Made by a program: the position numbers and the translations under genes. Below are positions 15,078-23,720 of a DNA stretch of 40,882 nt, in pieces. The notes beneath the pieces were generated by a model. The model searched no databases. It had not been told where the DNA came from and saw nothing but the letters and a program-made list of their open reading frames with translations. Origin of the DNA: Actinomadura sp. KC06. Lineage in GTDB: Bacteria > Actinomycetota > Actinomycetes > Streptosporangiales > Streptosporangiaceae. The stretch lies in contig NZ_SMKT01000079.1 in the NCBI RefSeq assembly GCF_004348735.1, forward strand, positions 1 through 40,882, in the 5' to 3' direction. Within the stretch, counting starts at the first letter, position 1. Each line of letters begins with the position of its first letter.

Positions 15078-16057
15078 GAAGGCGTCGCGACGAAGTTCTT
15101 GACGTCGATGGGCTTGTCCACATACCCGAACTGCCGCATCAGGTCGGACACGCGCTGCAGGTGGGCCGGGTCCAGCGTGGTCGGGTACTCGCCGAAGCTC
15201 ATGGCGGCGGCGACCTTCGCGTCGATCCCCTTGGCGTAGGTCGGCAGGACGTCCTGGACGACCTTCCGGTCGGCGCACATGCCCTGCGCCTTCACCAGCG
15301 CGCGCTGGAACGCAGCGACCGTCTTCGGGTTCTTCTCCACGAACTTCTCGGTGGCGGCGTACCCGGCGATCGGGAGCTTCGCGGTCTGGCCGCTGGACAG
15401 GTCGGCGACCATGCGGGCGCCCATCGACTGCTGCATCTGGGTGCCGAACGGCTCGATGGCCATGACGGCGTCGACGCTCTTGGACTTCAGCGCGTGCTCC
15501 ATGGCGGGCGGGGGCACCTCGACGAAGCTCTTGTCGTCGTCGAAGTCGACGCCCTGGGCCTTGGCGGCGGAGCGCACCAGCAGGGTGCTGATGTTGCGCT
15601 TGGTGTTGACGGCGATCTTCTTCCCGGCCAGGTCCTTGATCGTCCGGTACGGGGAGTCCCCGCGCACCATCACGGTGTGGGTCTTGGCCGCGCTGTTGAA
15701 GCCCTCGGCGATGATCTTCGGTTTGAAGCGGGGGTCCTTGACTCCGGCGGTGAACAGCGAGACGTAATTGCCGAAGCTGATGTCGAGCCGGCCGCTGCGC
15801 AGCAGCGGGATTCCGGCGGCCCCGCCCGGGATGACCTGCGTCTTGACCGTCAGGCCCTCGGCCCTGAACAGGCCCTTGGAAAGGGCGAGCTGGACGGGCG
15901 CGCTGTCGGCGACGGTCATCGTGCCGAGCATGATCTCGGACTTCTCCAGGCCGTTGGCCGAGCCGCCGTCCTCGGAGCCGCCGCAGGCGGCCGCGGCGAG
16001 GGCGACCGCGACGGCGACCGCGCCGGCGGCGGCCAGGCGGCGGTGGGAAGCAGTCAT
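15074..16057 (-). CDS. ABC importer substrate-binding lipoprotein (NMT1/SsuA-like), module 1
   Basis: A 327-residue extracellular lipoprotein. The signal peptide ends in the lipobox AAAC (about residues 27-30). The mature protein has the periplasmic-binding-protein type 2 layout of the SsuA/TauA/NMT1 group, with IMLGTMTVADSAPVQLALSKGLFRAEGL, IPLLRSGRLDISFGNY and DLAGKKIAVNTKRNI. The ATG at 16057 is chosen over that at 16075 because GGAG lies 8 nt upstream and the signal peptide starts there. Its substrate could be a sulfonate, nitrogen heterocycle, thiamine precursor or aromatic acid; the fold does not decide. It is a paralogue of the binding protein at 17837-18826. Confidence 0.9.
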   Translation of the reverse strand: MTASHRRLAAAGAVAVAVALAAAACGGSEDGGSANGLEKSEIMLGTMTVADSAPVQLALSKGLFRAEGLTVKTQVIPGGAAGIPLLRSGRLDISFGNYVSLFTAGVKDPRFKPKIIAEGFNSAAKTHTVMVRGDSPYRTIKDLAGKKIAVNTKRNISTLLVRSAAKAQGVDFDDDKSFVEVPPPAMEHALKSKSVDAVMAIEPFGTQMQQSMGARMVADLSSGQTAKLPIAGYAATEKFVEKNPKTVAAFQRALVKAQGMCADRKVVQDVLPTYAKGIDAKVAAAMSFGEYPTTLDPAHLQRVSDLMRQFGYVDKPIDVKNFVATPS

Positions 16058-16169
16058 GAGCAGTGCTCCAACCATTCGGGGGGAAGCCCGTCAAAAACTG
16101 ATTTTCAATGAGCCGGGAGCGTAGCGCAATGCACCGGCAATCTGAGCGACTTGCCGGGTTCATGTGCGG
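16058..16169 (-). promoter_or_regulatory. Spacer between the two importer modules, possible internal promoter
   Basis: This is the only sizeable gap inside the importer cluster and is noticeably A/T-richer than its surroundings, with ATTGAAAATCAG and TTTTTGACGG on the minus strand. It may hold a second promoter for module 1 and the monooxygenase. No clear -35/-10 pair and no terminator hairpin is seen. Confidence 0.3.
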
Positions 16170-17006
16170 TTATTGGGAATTGCTCGATCCGCGGTGCCAG
16201 GAGAGGACCCGGCGCTCCACCGCGAGCAGAATCGTGTTGAACAGGTAGCCGAGGACGCCGAGCAGGACGATCACCGCCCAGATCGTGGGCACGTCGGACG
16301 CGCTCTGCGCGAAGGTCAGCTGGAATCCGAGCCCGTCGGACGTGCCGGGGAGCAGCTCGGAGAAGACCATCAGGATCAGCGACAGGGACAGCGCCAGCCG
16401 CAGCCCGGCGAAGATCTTCGGCAGCGCGGACGGGACGATGACGAACCGGATCCGCTCGGCGGCGGAGAGCCGGAACGCGTTCGCCGTGTCCATCTGGGTC
16501 GCGTCCACGCCGCGCACCCCGTCCGCCGTGTTGAGCAGGATGGGCCAGACGGCGCCGAACACGATCGACGCGACCTGCATCTGCGTGCCGAGCTCCATCA
16601 GCACGACGAAGACCGGCACCATCGTCGGCGGCGGGATCACGCGCGCGAACTGCAGCAGCGGCTCCAGGTAGGCCAGCGCCCGCTCCGACCGTCCGAGCGC
16701 GATGCCGAGGACGACGCCCGCCACGACCGACAGCAGCAGCGCGAAGCCCATCCGGGCGAGGCTCGGCGCGATGGAGTCGCCCGCCTCCGCGCTGAAGAAC
16801 AGCCTGCTCGCCGAGCCGGAGAACCACATGTCCCGCATCCGGGCCGCGATGTCGGACGGCGGCGGGAAGAACGGGCTCTCCGCGGCGCGCGTCGCCGCCT
16901 CCCAGCCCGCGATGAGGACCGCCAGCGGGAGCCAGCGGTGCAGGAGCCCGCCGACAAGCCGTCCGGCCAGGCCCCGGGAACGCACGGTGCGGGCGGCGGC
17001 CGTCAC
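16170..17006 (-). CDS. ABC importer permease (SsuC/TauC type), module 2, type B
   Basis: A 278-residue permease of about six helices, with the coupling loop TANAFRLSAAERIRFVIVPSALPKIFAGLRLAL. The GTG start at 17006 overlaps the stop of the upstream permease (GTGA). It pairs with 17003-17815 as a heterodimer and is paralogous to 13504-14304. No ATPase gene follows it; after a 112-bp gap the next gene is the binding protein of module 1. It therefore probably depends on the ATPase at 12603-13463. Confidence 0.9.
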   Translation of the reverse strand: MTAAARTVRSRGLAGRLVGGLLHRWLPLAVLIAGWEAATRAAESPFFPPPSDIAARMRDMWFSGSASRLFFSAEAGDSIAPSLARMGFALLLSVVAGVVLGIALGRSERALAYLEPLLQFARVIPPPTMVPVFVVLMELGTQMQVASIVFGAVWPILLNTADGVRGVDATQMDTANAFRLSAAERIRFVIVPSALPKIFAGLRLALSLSLILMVFSELLPGTSDGLGFQLTFAQSASDVPTIWAVIVLLGVLGYLFNTILLAVERRVLSWHRGSSNSQ

Positions 17007-17815
17007 GACGCACCGCTCCGCTGCGCCCGGTGCCACCGGAACGCGCGGTTCTCGGTCTGCACCAGCACGGTGTCGATGACCAGCCCGATGCAGCCCGCCC
17101 ATACCGTGCCGGCGAGGACGTCGCGCGTTCCGTCCGGGACGGTGCCGGCCTGCGCGATGAACATGCCGAGGCCGTCGCCGAACCCGGAGAGGATCTCGGT
17201 GCCGACGGCCAGGATGAGCGCGACGGACGCGGCCAGCCGCACGCCGGTCGCGATGAACGGCGCGGCGCTGGGCAGCGAGACCCGCAGCAGGACCTGCGCG
17301 CGACCGAAGCCGAACGCGCGCAGCGTCTCCTTGGCCGTGGGGTCGGCGTCGCGCAGCCCGTACATGGTGTTGAAGAGGATGGGCCAGGTGGAGGCGTACA
17401 CGATGAGCGGCACCTCCATCGCCAGGCCGGAGCCGAGCAGCAGCCCGGCCAGCGGGATCAGCGCGACGGACGGGATCGGCCGCAGGAACTCCACGATGGC
17501 CCGGACGGCGGTGTTCACCGCGGGGACGCTGCCGAGCAGCAGTCCGAGCGGGACCGCGATCGCGATGGCGATCGCCAGGCCGAGCGCCCACGCGGTGAGC
17601 GTGACACGCACGTTGAACAGGAACTCCTGGTCGCCGGCCAGCTCGACGGCGCGGGCGGTGATGCTGGACGCGGGCGGCAGGTAGGAGCGGTCGACGATGC
17701 CGGCCCTGCCGAGGATCTCGCTCGCCAGGAACAGGACCGCCACACCGGCGGCCCCCCGCGCCCACCGCCCCTGGCGGGTGAGGCCGCGGGGGCGTGTCGT
17801 CCGCCGGTCAGCCAT
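17003..17815 (-). CDS. ABC importer permease (SsuC/TauC type), module 2, type A
   Basis: A 270-residue permease of about six helices. Visible: AIVEFLRPIPSVALIPLAGLLLG and the coupling loop TLRAFGFGRAQVLLRVSLPSAAPFIATGVRLAASVALIL. A basic N-terminus (RRTTRPRGLTRQGRW) precedes the first helix, consistent with inside orientation. It lies 21 bp after the binding-protein gene of the same module and overlaps the next permease by 4 nt. It is paralogous to 14301-15077. Confidence 0.9.
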   Translation of the reverse strand: MADRRTTRPRGLTRQGRWARGAAGVAVLFLASEILGRAGIVDRSYLPPASSITARAVELAGDQEFLFNVRVTLTAWALGLAIAIAIAVPLGLLLGSVPAVNTAVRAIVEFLRPIPSVALIPLAGLLLGSGLAMEVPLIVYASTWPILFNTMYGLRDADPTAKETLRAFGFGRAQVLLRVSLPSAAPFIATGVRLAASVALILAVGTEILSGFGDGLGMFIAQAGTVPDGTRDVLAGTVWAGCIGLVIDTVLVQTENRAFRWHRAQRSGAS

Positions 17816-17836
17816 GCGGTGCCCGCGCCGCCGGCG

Positions 17837-18826
17837 TCAGGACGCCGGGCGCGCTTGGAAGAGGACCGTCTTCAGGTCGGGCTTCTGCTTGAGGAGGCCG
17901 GCCGCGGTCATGAGGTCCACGACGCGCTGCATGCGGTTGGTGGTCAGCGTGCTGGGGTAGCCGGGCAGCGTGATCACCTGGGCGACCCTCGCGTCGATCT
18001 TGGTGTAGCTGGGCAGGATCTTCTCGACGGGCGCGCGGTCGGTGCTCGCCAGCTGCTGCGCGGCGAAGATCGCGCGCTGGAACGCCGCGGCCGTCTTCGG
18101 GTTCTTCTTCGTGAAGTCCTGCGTGGTGACGAAGCCGGAGATCGGCAGGTTCGTCACGGGCTCGGCGCCGCCGTCGACGGCCACCCTGGCCCCGAGCTTC
18201 TTCTGCGTGTCGGTCGTGAAGGGCTCGACGGCGTGGATCGCGTCGACCTGGCCCCGCTCCAGCGCCGCCGCCATCTGCCCGAAGGGCACCTGGATGTAGT
18301 CGACCTTGGCGGCGTCGACGTTGTTGGCCGTGAGGATCGCGTTCAGCGTCAGCGACTGGACGTTGTTCAGGATGTTGACCGCGACCTTCTTGCCCTCCAG
18401 GTCCTTCGGGGTCCTGACGTTGGAGTCGGGCAGGACGAGGACGTCCATGAAGTGCGAGGTCAGCGAGGCGCTCTCGGCCAGGACGCTCAGCTTGACCGTG
18501 CCCTTGTCGTTGGCCTGCAGGAAGGACACGTAGTTGGCGCCCGCGATCGCGTTGATGTCGCCCTTGACGAGCGCGGGGATGGCCTGCGTGCTCTGCTGGA
18601 CCTGCTTGATCTGGACCTTGAGGCCCTGGTCCTCGAAGAGCCCTTCCTTCTGCGCGAGGTACACCGCCACGTTGTCCGCCAGCGGGAGCGCCGCCACCGT
18701 CATGGTGTCCATCTCCAGGCCGCCCTTGCCGCCGGAGGAGGATTCGCCGGAGTCGCTGCAGCCCGCGACGGCGACGGCGAGGGCGACGGCGCTGAGAAGC
18801 GCGGGCAGACGCAGAGATTTCCGCAT
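17837..18826 (-). CDS. ABC importer substrate-binding lipoprotein (NMT1/SsuA-like), module 2
   Basis: A 329-residue lipoprotein, the first gene of the import cluster. The signal peptide ends in the lipobox VAGC (about residues 20-23) followed by a Ser/Gly linker. The mature part has LEMDTMTVAALPLADNVAVYLAQKEGLFEDQGL, GDINAIAGANYVSFL and DLEGKKVAVNILNNVQSL, parallel to the other binding protein. AAGGAGA precedes the ATG. Its paralogue at 15074-16057 shares the gene order, so the cassette duplicated and the binding proteins diverged. This suggests two related ligands entering through related channels. Confidence 0.9.
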   Translation of the reverse strand: MRKSLRLPALLSAVALAVAVAGCSDSGESSSGGKGGLEMDTMTVAALPLADNVAVYLAQKEGLFEDQGLKVQIKQVQQSTQAIPALVKGDINAIAGANYVSFLQANDKGTVKLSVLAESASLTSHFMDVLVLPDSNVRTPKDLEGKKVAVNILNNVQSLTLNAILTANNVDAAKVDYIQVPFGQMAAALERGQVDAIHAVEPFTTDTQKKLGARVAVDGGAEPVTNLPISGFVTTQDFTKKNPKTAAAFQRAIFAAQQLASTDRAPVEKILPSYTKIDARVAQVITLPGYPSTLTTNRMQRVVDLMTAAGLLKQKPDLKTVLFQARPAS

Positions 18827-19376
18827 GGGCTCTCCTTAACCTGCGGGGAGTTCCGTGCGCAGGGCTTAGGGTCGGGACGTGTGGGCCAGGGGAGCGACTC
18901 TGACCACCGCTGGCCGACCATGTGTGCCCGGAGATTATCGCGGACTGGCGGCTTGAGTGGATTCGCTCCAAATTGCGTGACTTTCTTGTGTCCTCCACGG
19001 GCTACAGTGTCTGCTCATCGCCGAGCCGAATCGGAGAGTGAGCAACCGTGCCCCCGCGGCGCGGCCGCGCACCCGCCGGTCCCCGGCTCGTCGGCCGGGT
19101 GATGAGGTGGACAACACGGTATTACCGTCCGCACTTTCGTGATCACGGAAAGTCCGTGTGCGGTGTGTGACCATTCGTGCTCGATAAAACGGACATACGG
19201 GCATGAACTCGCAATCACGGCATTGGTGCATATCGAGTGGCCTAGGGTCCTTTGCGGCCTATCCGTGGATGTGCTGCAATGTCGTGCGCCGAGGGTGGAG
19301 GTGATGTCGCTTTAACCCTTTGCGCCGGTGAGGCCACGGAGCGTGCGACATCGTGTGGAGAGGGTGTTAACGGCGG
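18827..19376. promoter_or_regulatory. 550-bp divergent regulatory region between importer and conservon
   Basis: No convincing gene is seen. The stretch is A/T-richer than average (for example 18951-19020 and 19181-19235) and must hold the promoters for the importer cluster and the conservon. It contains a strong interrupted palindrome (19129-19163, listed separately). A Cys-containing minus-strand frame (18935-19231) has no ribosome site or family match. Confidence 0.5.
19129..19163. promoter_or_regulatory. Nested inverted repeat, possible operator
   Basis: The 8-bp perfect palindrome GTGATCAC (19139-19146) is flanked by ACTTTC and GGAAAGT (one extra base), and by outer arms CCGCAC (19129-19134) and GTGCGG (19158-19163). 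It lies about 215 bp upstream of the conservon kinase. An operator for a dimeric regulator is more likely than a terminator, since no T-run follows. Confidence 0.45.
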
Positions 19377-22300
19377 ATGCAACCTAGCGACGAAGGTCGC
19401 GACCGTCCTCGACCCGGCAACGTCGAGGTGCAGTCGGACCGTTCGAGACGTTCGGGCAGCAGACTGAGCCTGCGGAACTGGCGCGTGCCGCAGCGGCTCA
19501 TCGTCCTGATCCTGGTTCCGACAGTCGCCGCCGTCGTCCTCGCCGGGGGGCGCATCGCCGACTCCGTGAGCGAGGCGGAGACCTACGGGCGCGTGGAGCG
19601 CATGGCGGAGCTGGGCGCCGGCATCACGCAGTTCGTCACCGAGTTCGCCTCCGAGCGCGACCTCGCCGTCGAGTACACCGCGGCGGGCCGCCCCGACGGC
19701 CTCCTCCCCGGCGTGCAGTCCTCGCAGTTCAGCACCGACTCCCAGCTCCAGCTCGTCCGCGACACCGCGACCGTCGTCGACTCCTCCTACGGCACCGAGG
19801 CCGTCCGCGGCGCCGGCGCGGTCCTGAACCGCCTCGACGCCGTCAAGTCGCTGCGCTCCCTCGTCATCGGCGGCAGGGTGCCGGCCACCGTCGTCCTGCA
19901 GAAGTACACCCAGGCCATCCAGGACCTCATCGGCGTCCTCGACAGCATCTCCTCGAACGTGGTCGACAACCGCCTCGCCCAGACCAGCCGGGCGCTCGGC
20001 GCGCTCGTCCGCGCCAAGGAGGCGGTCTCCCGCGAGCGCGCGCTGCTGCTCCTCGGCGCGCGGCTGCAGGGCCTGGCGCCCGACCAGGCGAGCGCCCTCA
20101 ACGCCGCGCGCGCGCAAGAGGACAGCGAGATCGCGACCTTCCGCAACTCGGTGACCCTGGAGCAGGTCCAGACGTTCGAGGACTTCGTCGTCGGCGGCCA
20201 GGTCGACCTGGCCCTGGAACTCCGGCAGCGGTTCATCACGGCCGTCGCCGCGACCGGCGGGCGGCTGCCCCGCTCGCTCGGCAACGCCAGCTCGGCCGAC
20301 GCGATCAAGAACGCCATGTCCGACATGATCAACAAGATGCGGCTGACCGAGCTGGACCTGACCCAGGACATCCTGGACGTCAGCGCCGAGCGCCGGTCCG
20401 ACGCCCGCACCTCCACGATCATCGACTCGATCACCGTCGCGCTGCTGCTGGCCATCGTCCTGCTGATCACCGTCGTGATGGCCCGGTCCCTGGTGCGGCC
20501 GCTGCACCGCCTGCAGTCCGGCGCGCTCGACGTGGCCAGCACCCGGCTGCCGGGCCTGGTCGACCGGCTCCGAGATCCGGAGGCCGCGGCCGGCGGCATC
20601 GAGGTGGAGCCGATCGACGTCGAGTCCACCGACGAGATCGGCCAGGTCGCGCGGGCCTTCGACGAGGTCCACCGGGAGGCGGTCCGGCTGGCCGCCGACG
20701 AGGCCGTCCTGCGCGGCAACATCAACGCGATGTTCGTCAACCTCTCCCGCCGCAGCCAGTCCCTGATCGAGCGGCAGCTGCGCCTGATCGAGACGCTGGA
20801 GCAGAGCGAGCGCGACGAGGAGCAGCTCGGCAACCTCTTCCGCCTGGACCACCTCGCCACCCGCATGCGCCGCAACTGCGAGAACCTCCTCGTCCTCGGC
20901 GGGCAGGAGCAGGTGCGCCGGTGGAACCGGCCCGTCCCGCTGATCGACGTCATCCGCGCCTCCCTGTCGGAGGTCGAGCAGTACGAGCGGGTCGCGCTGC
21001 GGGTGCAGGGCGACATGACCGTCGCCGGGCCCGTCGTCAACGACCTCGTCCACCTGCTGGCCGAGCTGGTGGAGAACGCGACCGTGTTCTCGTCCGAGCA
21101 CACCAAGGTGACCGTGTCCGGGCAGCTGCTCAGCGGCGGCGGCGCGATGCTGCAGATCACCGACAACGGCGTCGGGATGTCGCCCGACGACCTGGAGCAG
21201 GCCAACTGGCGGCTCGCCAACCCGCCCGTCATCGACTTCTCCGCGGCCCGCCGCATGGGCCTGTTCGTGGTCGGCCGCCTGGCAGTCCGGCACGGCATCC
21301 GGGTGGAGCTGCGGGCCGCGCAGGGCGGCGGGCTCACCGCGTTCGTGGTGCTGCCCGACGCGGTGATCACGCCCGGCGAGTCCAGCGGGATCGGCAGCCG
21401 CGGCGGCCTCGGCCCGCGCGAGGCGGACGGCCACGGCCAGCTCGCCGCGCTCACCACCACGCCCGAGCCGCCCGCCCTCGGCACCGGCGGCGCGTTCCGG
21501 CAGGACGCCCGCGGACCGGCCGAGCTGCCCGCCACCCCGATGGCCGGCTCGACCGGCTCGACCGGCTCGCACCCGATGGTCGGCGGCACCGGGCCGCTGC
21601 GGCCCGTCCGCGGCGCCACCGGCCCGCAGCCGGCCATGAACGAGACCGGGCCGATCCCGGCGCCCGGCTCCGGCCAGCACCCCAATTTCCCCACCGGCCC
21701 GCAGCCCCCGGTCCCGTACGGCGAGCAGGCTCCCTACGGGGAGCAGAACCCCTACGGCGACCAGGGCCCGGCCGACGACCAGCGGCCGCCGCGCAGGCCC
21801 GGCGAGCTGCCGGTCCGCATGCCGGGCGCGCAGCTCCCGCGGCGCCCGTCCGACGACGGTCCCAATGGACTGTTCCAGCCCCGCGGCGAACGGCCGCAGG
21901 AGCGCCCGCAGCAGGAGCGGCCGCAGGACGCCGGCAACGGCGTCTACCGGCAGGAGCCCTGGCAGACCGGCCCGCAGTCCGTCGTCCCCGAGGCCCAGCC
22001 GATGCTGCCGGAGCCCGGCGCGTCCCGTCCGATCCCGTGGGAGACGGGGCCGCTGGGGCAGGTCTCCGGGGAGCACGCCCAGCCGCCCGACCCGTACGCC
22101 GACGCCTCGCCGCCCGAGGCCCGATGGACGGAGCCCGCCACGCGCGAAACCGAGCGATCGACCCCGGCGCCGCCGCGCCCGCCGGAGGACGCCGTCCCGG
22201 AACCGGCCGCCGCGCGGCACGAGCCGCCCCCGCAGCCGCCGGTGCCGGTCCCCGCGCAGGCGTCGTCCGGGCAGGCCGCGCCGCCGCGGCTCCCGGAGCG

Positions 22301-22769
22301 CTCGCCGATCTTCGACGCGATGCAGTCGGAGTGGTTCCAGCGCAGGTCGGAGGGCGGTGCCGGCGAGGACCCCGTGCGCGGCTGGGAGTCTCCGGCGGAC
22401 GCCGGCTTCCGCGCCGCCGAGGCCGCCCGCGAGCCCGTCGCGGCCAGCCGTACCAGTGTCGGGCTGCCCAAGCGGGTGCCCGGCAAGAACCGCGTGCCGG
22501 GAGCGGTAGGCCGTCCGACGGCCCCCGCCGGGACCGAGCAGGCGCCCGCGGCTCCGGCGCAGGGCGCGCCGTTGCCGGGAGGCCCTGGAGAGGGGCAGGC
22601 TGTGCAGGGCCGGCAGGGACAGGGACAAGGCCAGGCGGCCGACGTCGTACGCAACCGGTTCGCGAGTCTGCAGCGGGGCGTCCATCGGGGACGCCACGAG
22701 ATTCGCGGCGATGGCACGTCAGGCGAGGCGTCGTCAGAGGGCGACGGCGAGACAGGAGGCACCCGGTGA
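19377..22769 (+). CDS. Conservon sensor histidine kinase with NIT domain (CvnA-like)
   Basis: A 1130-residue membrane kinase, the first gene of a conservon. Order: a basic N-terminus; TM1 (about 39-57, LIVLILVPTVAAVVLAGG); an extracellular helical nitrate/nitrite-sensing (NIT)-type domain (about 60-345); TM2 (348-368); a HAMP-like linker; a dimerisation region with LDHLATRMRRN (candidate phospho-acceptor His492); and a HATPase_c domain (about 520-665) with ELVENATVFS (N box) and DNGVGM (G box). The last ~460 residues are a disordered Pro/Gly/Gln-rich tail with PYGEQ-like repeats near 780-800. CvnA proteins signal to the following roadblock and GTPase-like proteins, not to a classic response regulator. 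The ribosome site before 19377 is weak (GGAGAGGG about 14 nt away), so the exact start is uncertain. Confidence 0.9.
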   Translation: MQPSDEGRDRPRPGNVEVQSDRSRRSGSRLSLRNWRVPQRLIVLILVPTVAAVVLAGGRIADSVSEAETYGRVERMAELGAGITQFVTEFASERDLAVEYTAAGRPDGLLPGVQSSQFSTDSQLQLVRDTATVVDSSYGTEAVRGAGAVLNRLDAVKSLRSLVIGGRVPATVVLQKYTQAIQDLIGVLDSISSNVVDNRLAQTSRALGALVRAKEAVSRERALLLLGARLQGLAPDQASALNAARAQEDSEIATFRNSVTLEQVQTFEDFVVGGQVDLALELRQRFITAVAATGGRLPRSLGNASSADAIKNAMSDMINKMRLTELDLTQDILDVSAERRSDARTSTIIDSITVALLLAIVLLITVVMARSLVRPLHRLQSGALDVASTRLPGLVDRLRDPEAAAGGIEVEPIDVESTDEIGQVARAFDEVHREAVRLAADEAVLRGNINAMFVNLSRRSQSLIERQLRLIETLEQSERDEEQLGNLFRLDHLATRMRRNCENLLVLGGQEQVRRWNRPVPLIDVIRASLSEVEQYERVALRVQGDMTVAGPVVNDLVHLLAELVENATVFSSEHTKVTVSGQLLSGGGAMLQITDNGVGMSPDDLEQANWRLANPPVIDFSAARRMGLFVVGRLAVRHGIRVELRAAQGGGLTAFVVLPDAVITPGESSGIGSRGGLGPREADGHGQLAALTTTPEPPALGTGGAFRQDARGPAELPATPMAGSTGSTGSHPMVGGTGPLRPVRGATGPQPAMNETGPIPAPGSGQHPNFPTGPQPPVPYGEQAPYGEQNPYGDQGPADDQRPPRRPGELPVRMPGAQLPRRPSDDGPNGLFQPRGERPQERPQQERPQDAGNGVYRQEPWQTGPQSVVPEAQPMLPEPGASRPIPWETGPLGQVSGEHAQPPDPYADASPPEARWTEPATRETERSTPAPPRPPEDAVPEPAAARHEPPPQPPVPVPAQASSGQAAPPRLPERSPIFDAMQSEWFQRRSEGGAGEDPVRGWESPADAGFRAAEAAREPVAASRTSVGLPKRVPGKNRVPGAVGRPTAPAGTEQAPAAPAQGAPLPGGPGEGQAVQGRQGQGQGQAADVVRNRFASLQRGVHRGRHEIRGDGTSGEASSEGDGETGGTR

Positions 22770-23218
22770 GCGGGCAGGATCTCAACTGGTTGGTGACGAA
22801 CTTCGCGGACCGTGTCGCGAAGGTCGCGCACGCCGTCGTGGTCTCCTCGGACGGATTGCCGATGGCGTACTCGTCGGGCTTCCCGCCCGAGCGGGCGGAC
22901 CAGCTGTCGGCGATCGCCTCGGGGCTGATGAGCCTGACCCAGGGCGCGGCGAAGATCTTCGACGCGGGCGGGGTGAACCAGACCGTCGTCGAGATGGACC
23001 GCGGGCTGCTGTTCGTCATGTCCATCACGAACGGGTCGGTGTTCGCGGTGCTCGCCGCGCCCGACTGCGACCTCGGTCTCGTCGCGTACGAGATGACGCT
23101 GCTGGTGGAGCGGGTCGGCCGGGTGCTGACGCCCGCGCTGCGCGCCCAGGACCAGCAGCAGCCTCCGCACTCGGGGCCGTCCGTGACCGAGATGGGCGCC
23201 GGGCCCGCCCGCTTTTGA
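22766..23218 (+). CDS. Roadblock/LC7 domain protein (CvnB-like)
   Basis: A 150-residue protein, a single roadblock/LC7 fold (about residues 5-125): LNWLVTNFADRVAKVAHAVVVSSDGLPMAYSSGF and QTVVEMDRGLLFVMSITNGSVFAVLA. In conservons this protein binds the GTPase-like partner and probably regulates its nucleotide state. The GTG start overlaps the kinase stop (GTGA) and AGGAGG (22754-22759) lies 6 nt upstream, so start and coupling are both clear. The C-terminal 25 residues are a disordered Gln/Pro tail. Confidence 0.93.
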   Translation: MSGQDLNWLVTNFADRVAKVAHAVVVSSDGLPMAYSSGFPPERADQLSAIASGLMSLTQGAAKIFDAGGVNQTVVEMDRGLLFVMSITNGSVFAVLAAPDCDLGLVAYEMTLLVERVGRVLTPALRAQDQQQPPHSGPSVTEMGAGPARF

Positions 23219-23246
23219 TCGTGACTGACTGACGGAGGTCGGCGAC

Positions 23247-23720
23247 ATGGATCGAGGCAGTCCCTACGGAGGCGGCCCCGGCGGGCCGGGGCGCTGGCCC
23301 GGCGACCCCGGCCGCGGCGAGCCCGGGCGGGTGCCGGCGCAGGGACGGCCCCCCGAGGGACAGGAGGGCGATGCCTCCAGCTCGCTGGTGCGTCCCTACG
23401 CCGTGACCGGGGGACGGACGAAGCCGCGCTACGACCTGGCCATCGAGGCCCTGGTCACCGCGGCGCCGTACCCGCCGCGGGACGTGGCCGCGCTGACCCC
23501 GGAGTACCGGGCGATCATGGACCTGTGCCGGTCCGCCCGCTCCGTGGCGGAGGTCTCGGCCCTCCTGCGCCTGCCGCTCGGGGTCGCGCGCGTGCTCGTC
23601 GCCGACATGGCCGTCGAAGGACTGCTGCGGCTCCACCAGTCGCAGCCCGCCGCGACCACCGGCGGACAGCCGGACCTCCGCTTGCTAGAAAGGGTGCTCA
23701 GTGGCCTTCGGAAGCTCTGA
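23247..23720 (+). CDS. DUF742 protein (CvnC-like)
   Basis: A 157-residue protein, the third conservon gene. A disordered Gly/Pro-rich N-terminus (1-45) precedes the DUF742 core, which starts SSLVRPYAVTGGRTKPRYDLAIEALV and contains a winged-helix-like segment (SVAEVSALLRLPLGVARVLVADMAVEGLLRLH). DUF742 proteins occur almost only in conservons and may bind DNA or act as adaptors. GGAGG (23234-23238) precedes the ATG. The last 20 nt overlap the next gene. Confidence 0.93.
   Translation: MDRGSPYGGGPGGPGRWPGDPGRGEPGRVPAQGRPPEGQEGDASSSLVRPYAVTGGRTKPRYDLAIEALVTAAPYPPRDVAALTPEYRAIMDLCRSARSVAEVSALLRLPLGVARVLVADMAVEGLLRLHQSQPAATTGGQPDLRLLERVLSGLRKL

Noticed and set aside
18935..19231. Minus-strand 98-codon frame with CRDCEFMPVCPFY
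   Set aside because: The cysteines look metal-binding, but there is no ribosome site, the rest is Arg-rich and it lies in the A/T-rich regulatory spacer. Not enough support.
19242..22697. Minus-strand frame of 1151 codons antisense to the conservon kinase
   Set aside because: High-GC shadow frame. The plus strand has clear NIT, HATPase_c and transmembrane segments and the downstream conservon genes; the antisense frame is Arg/Gly-rich without any motif.
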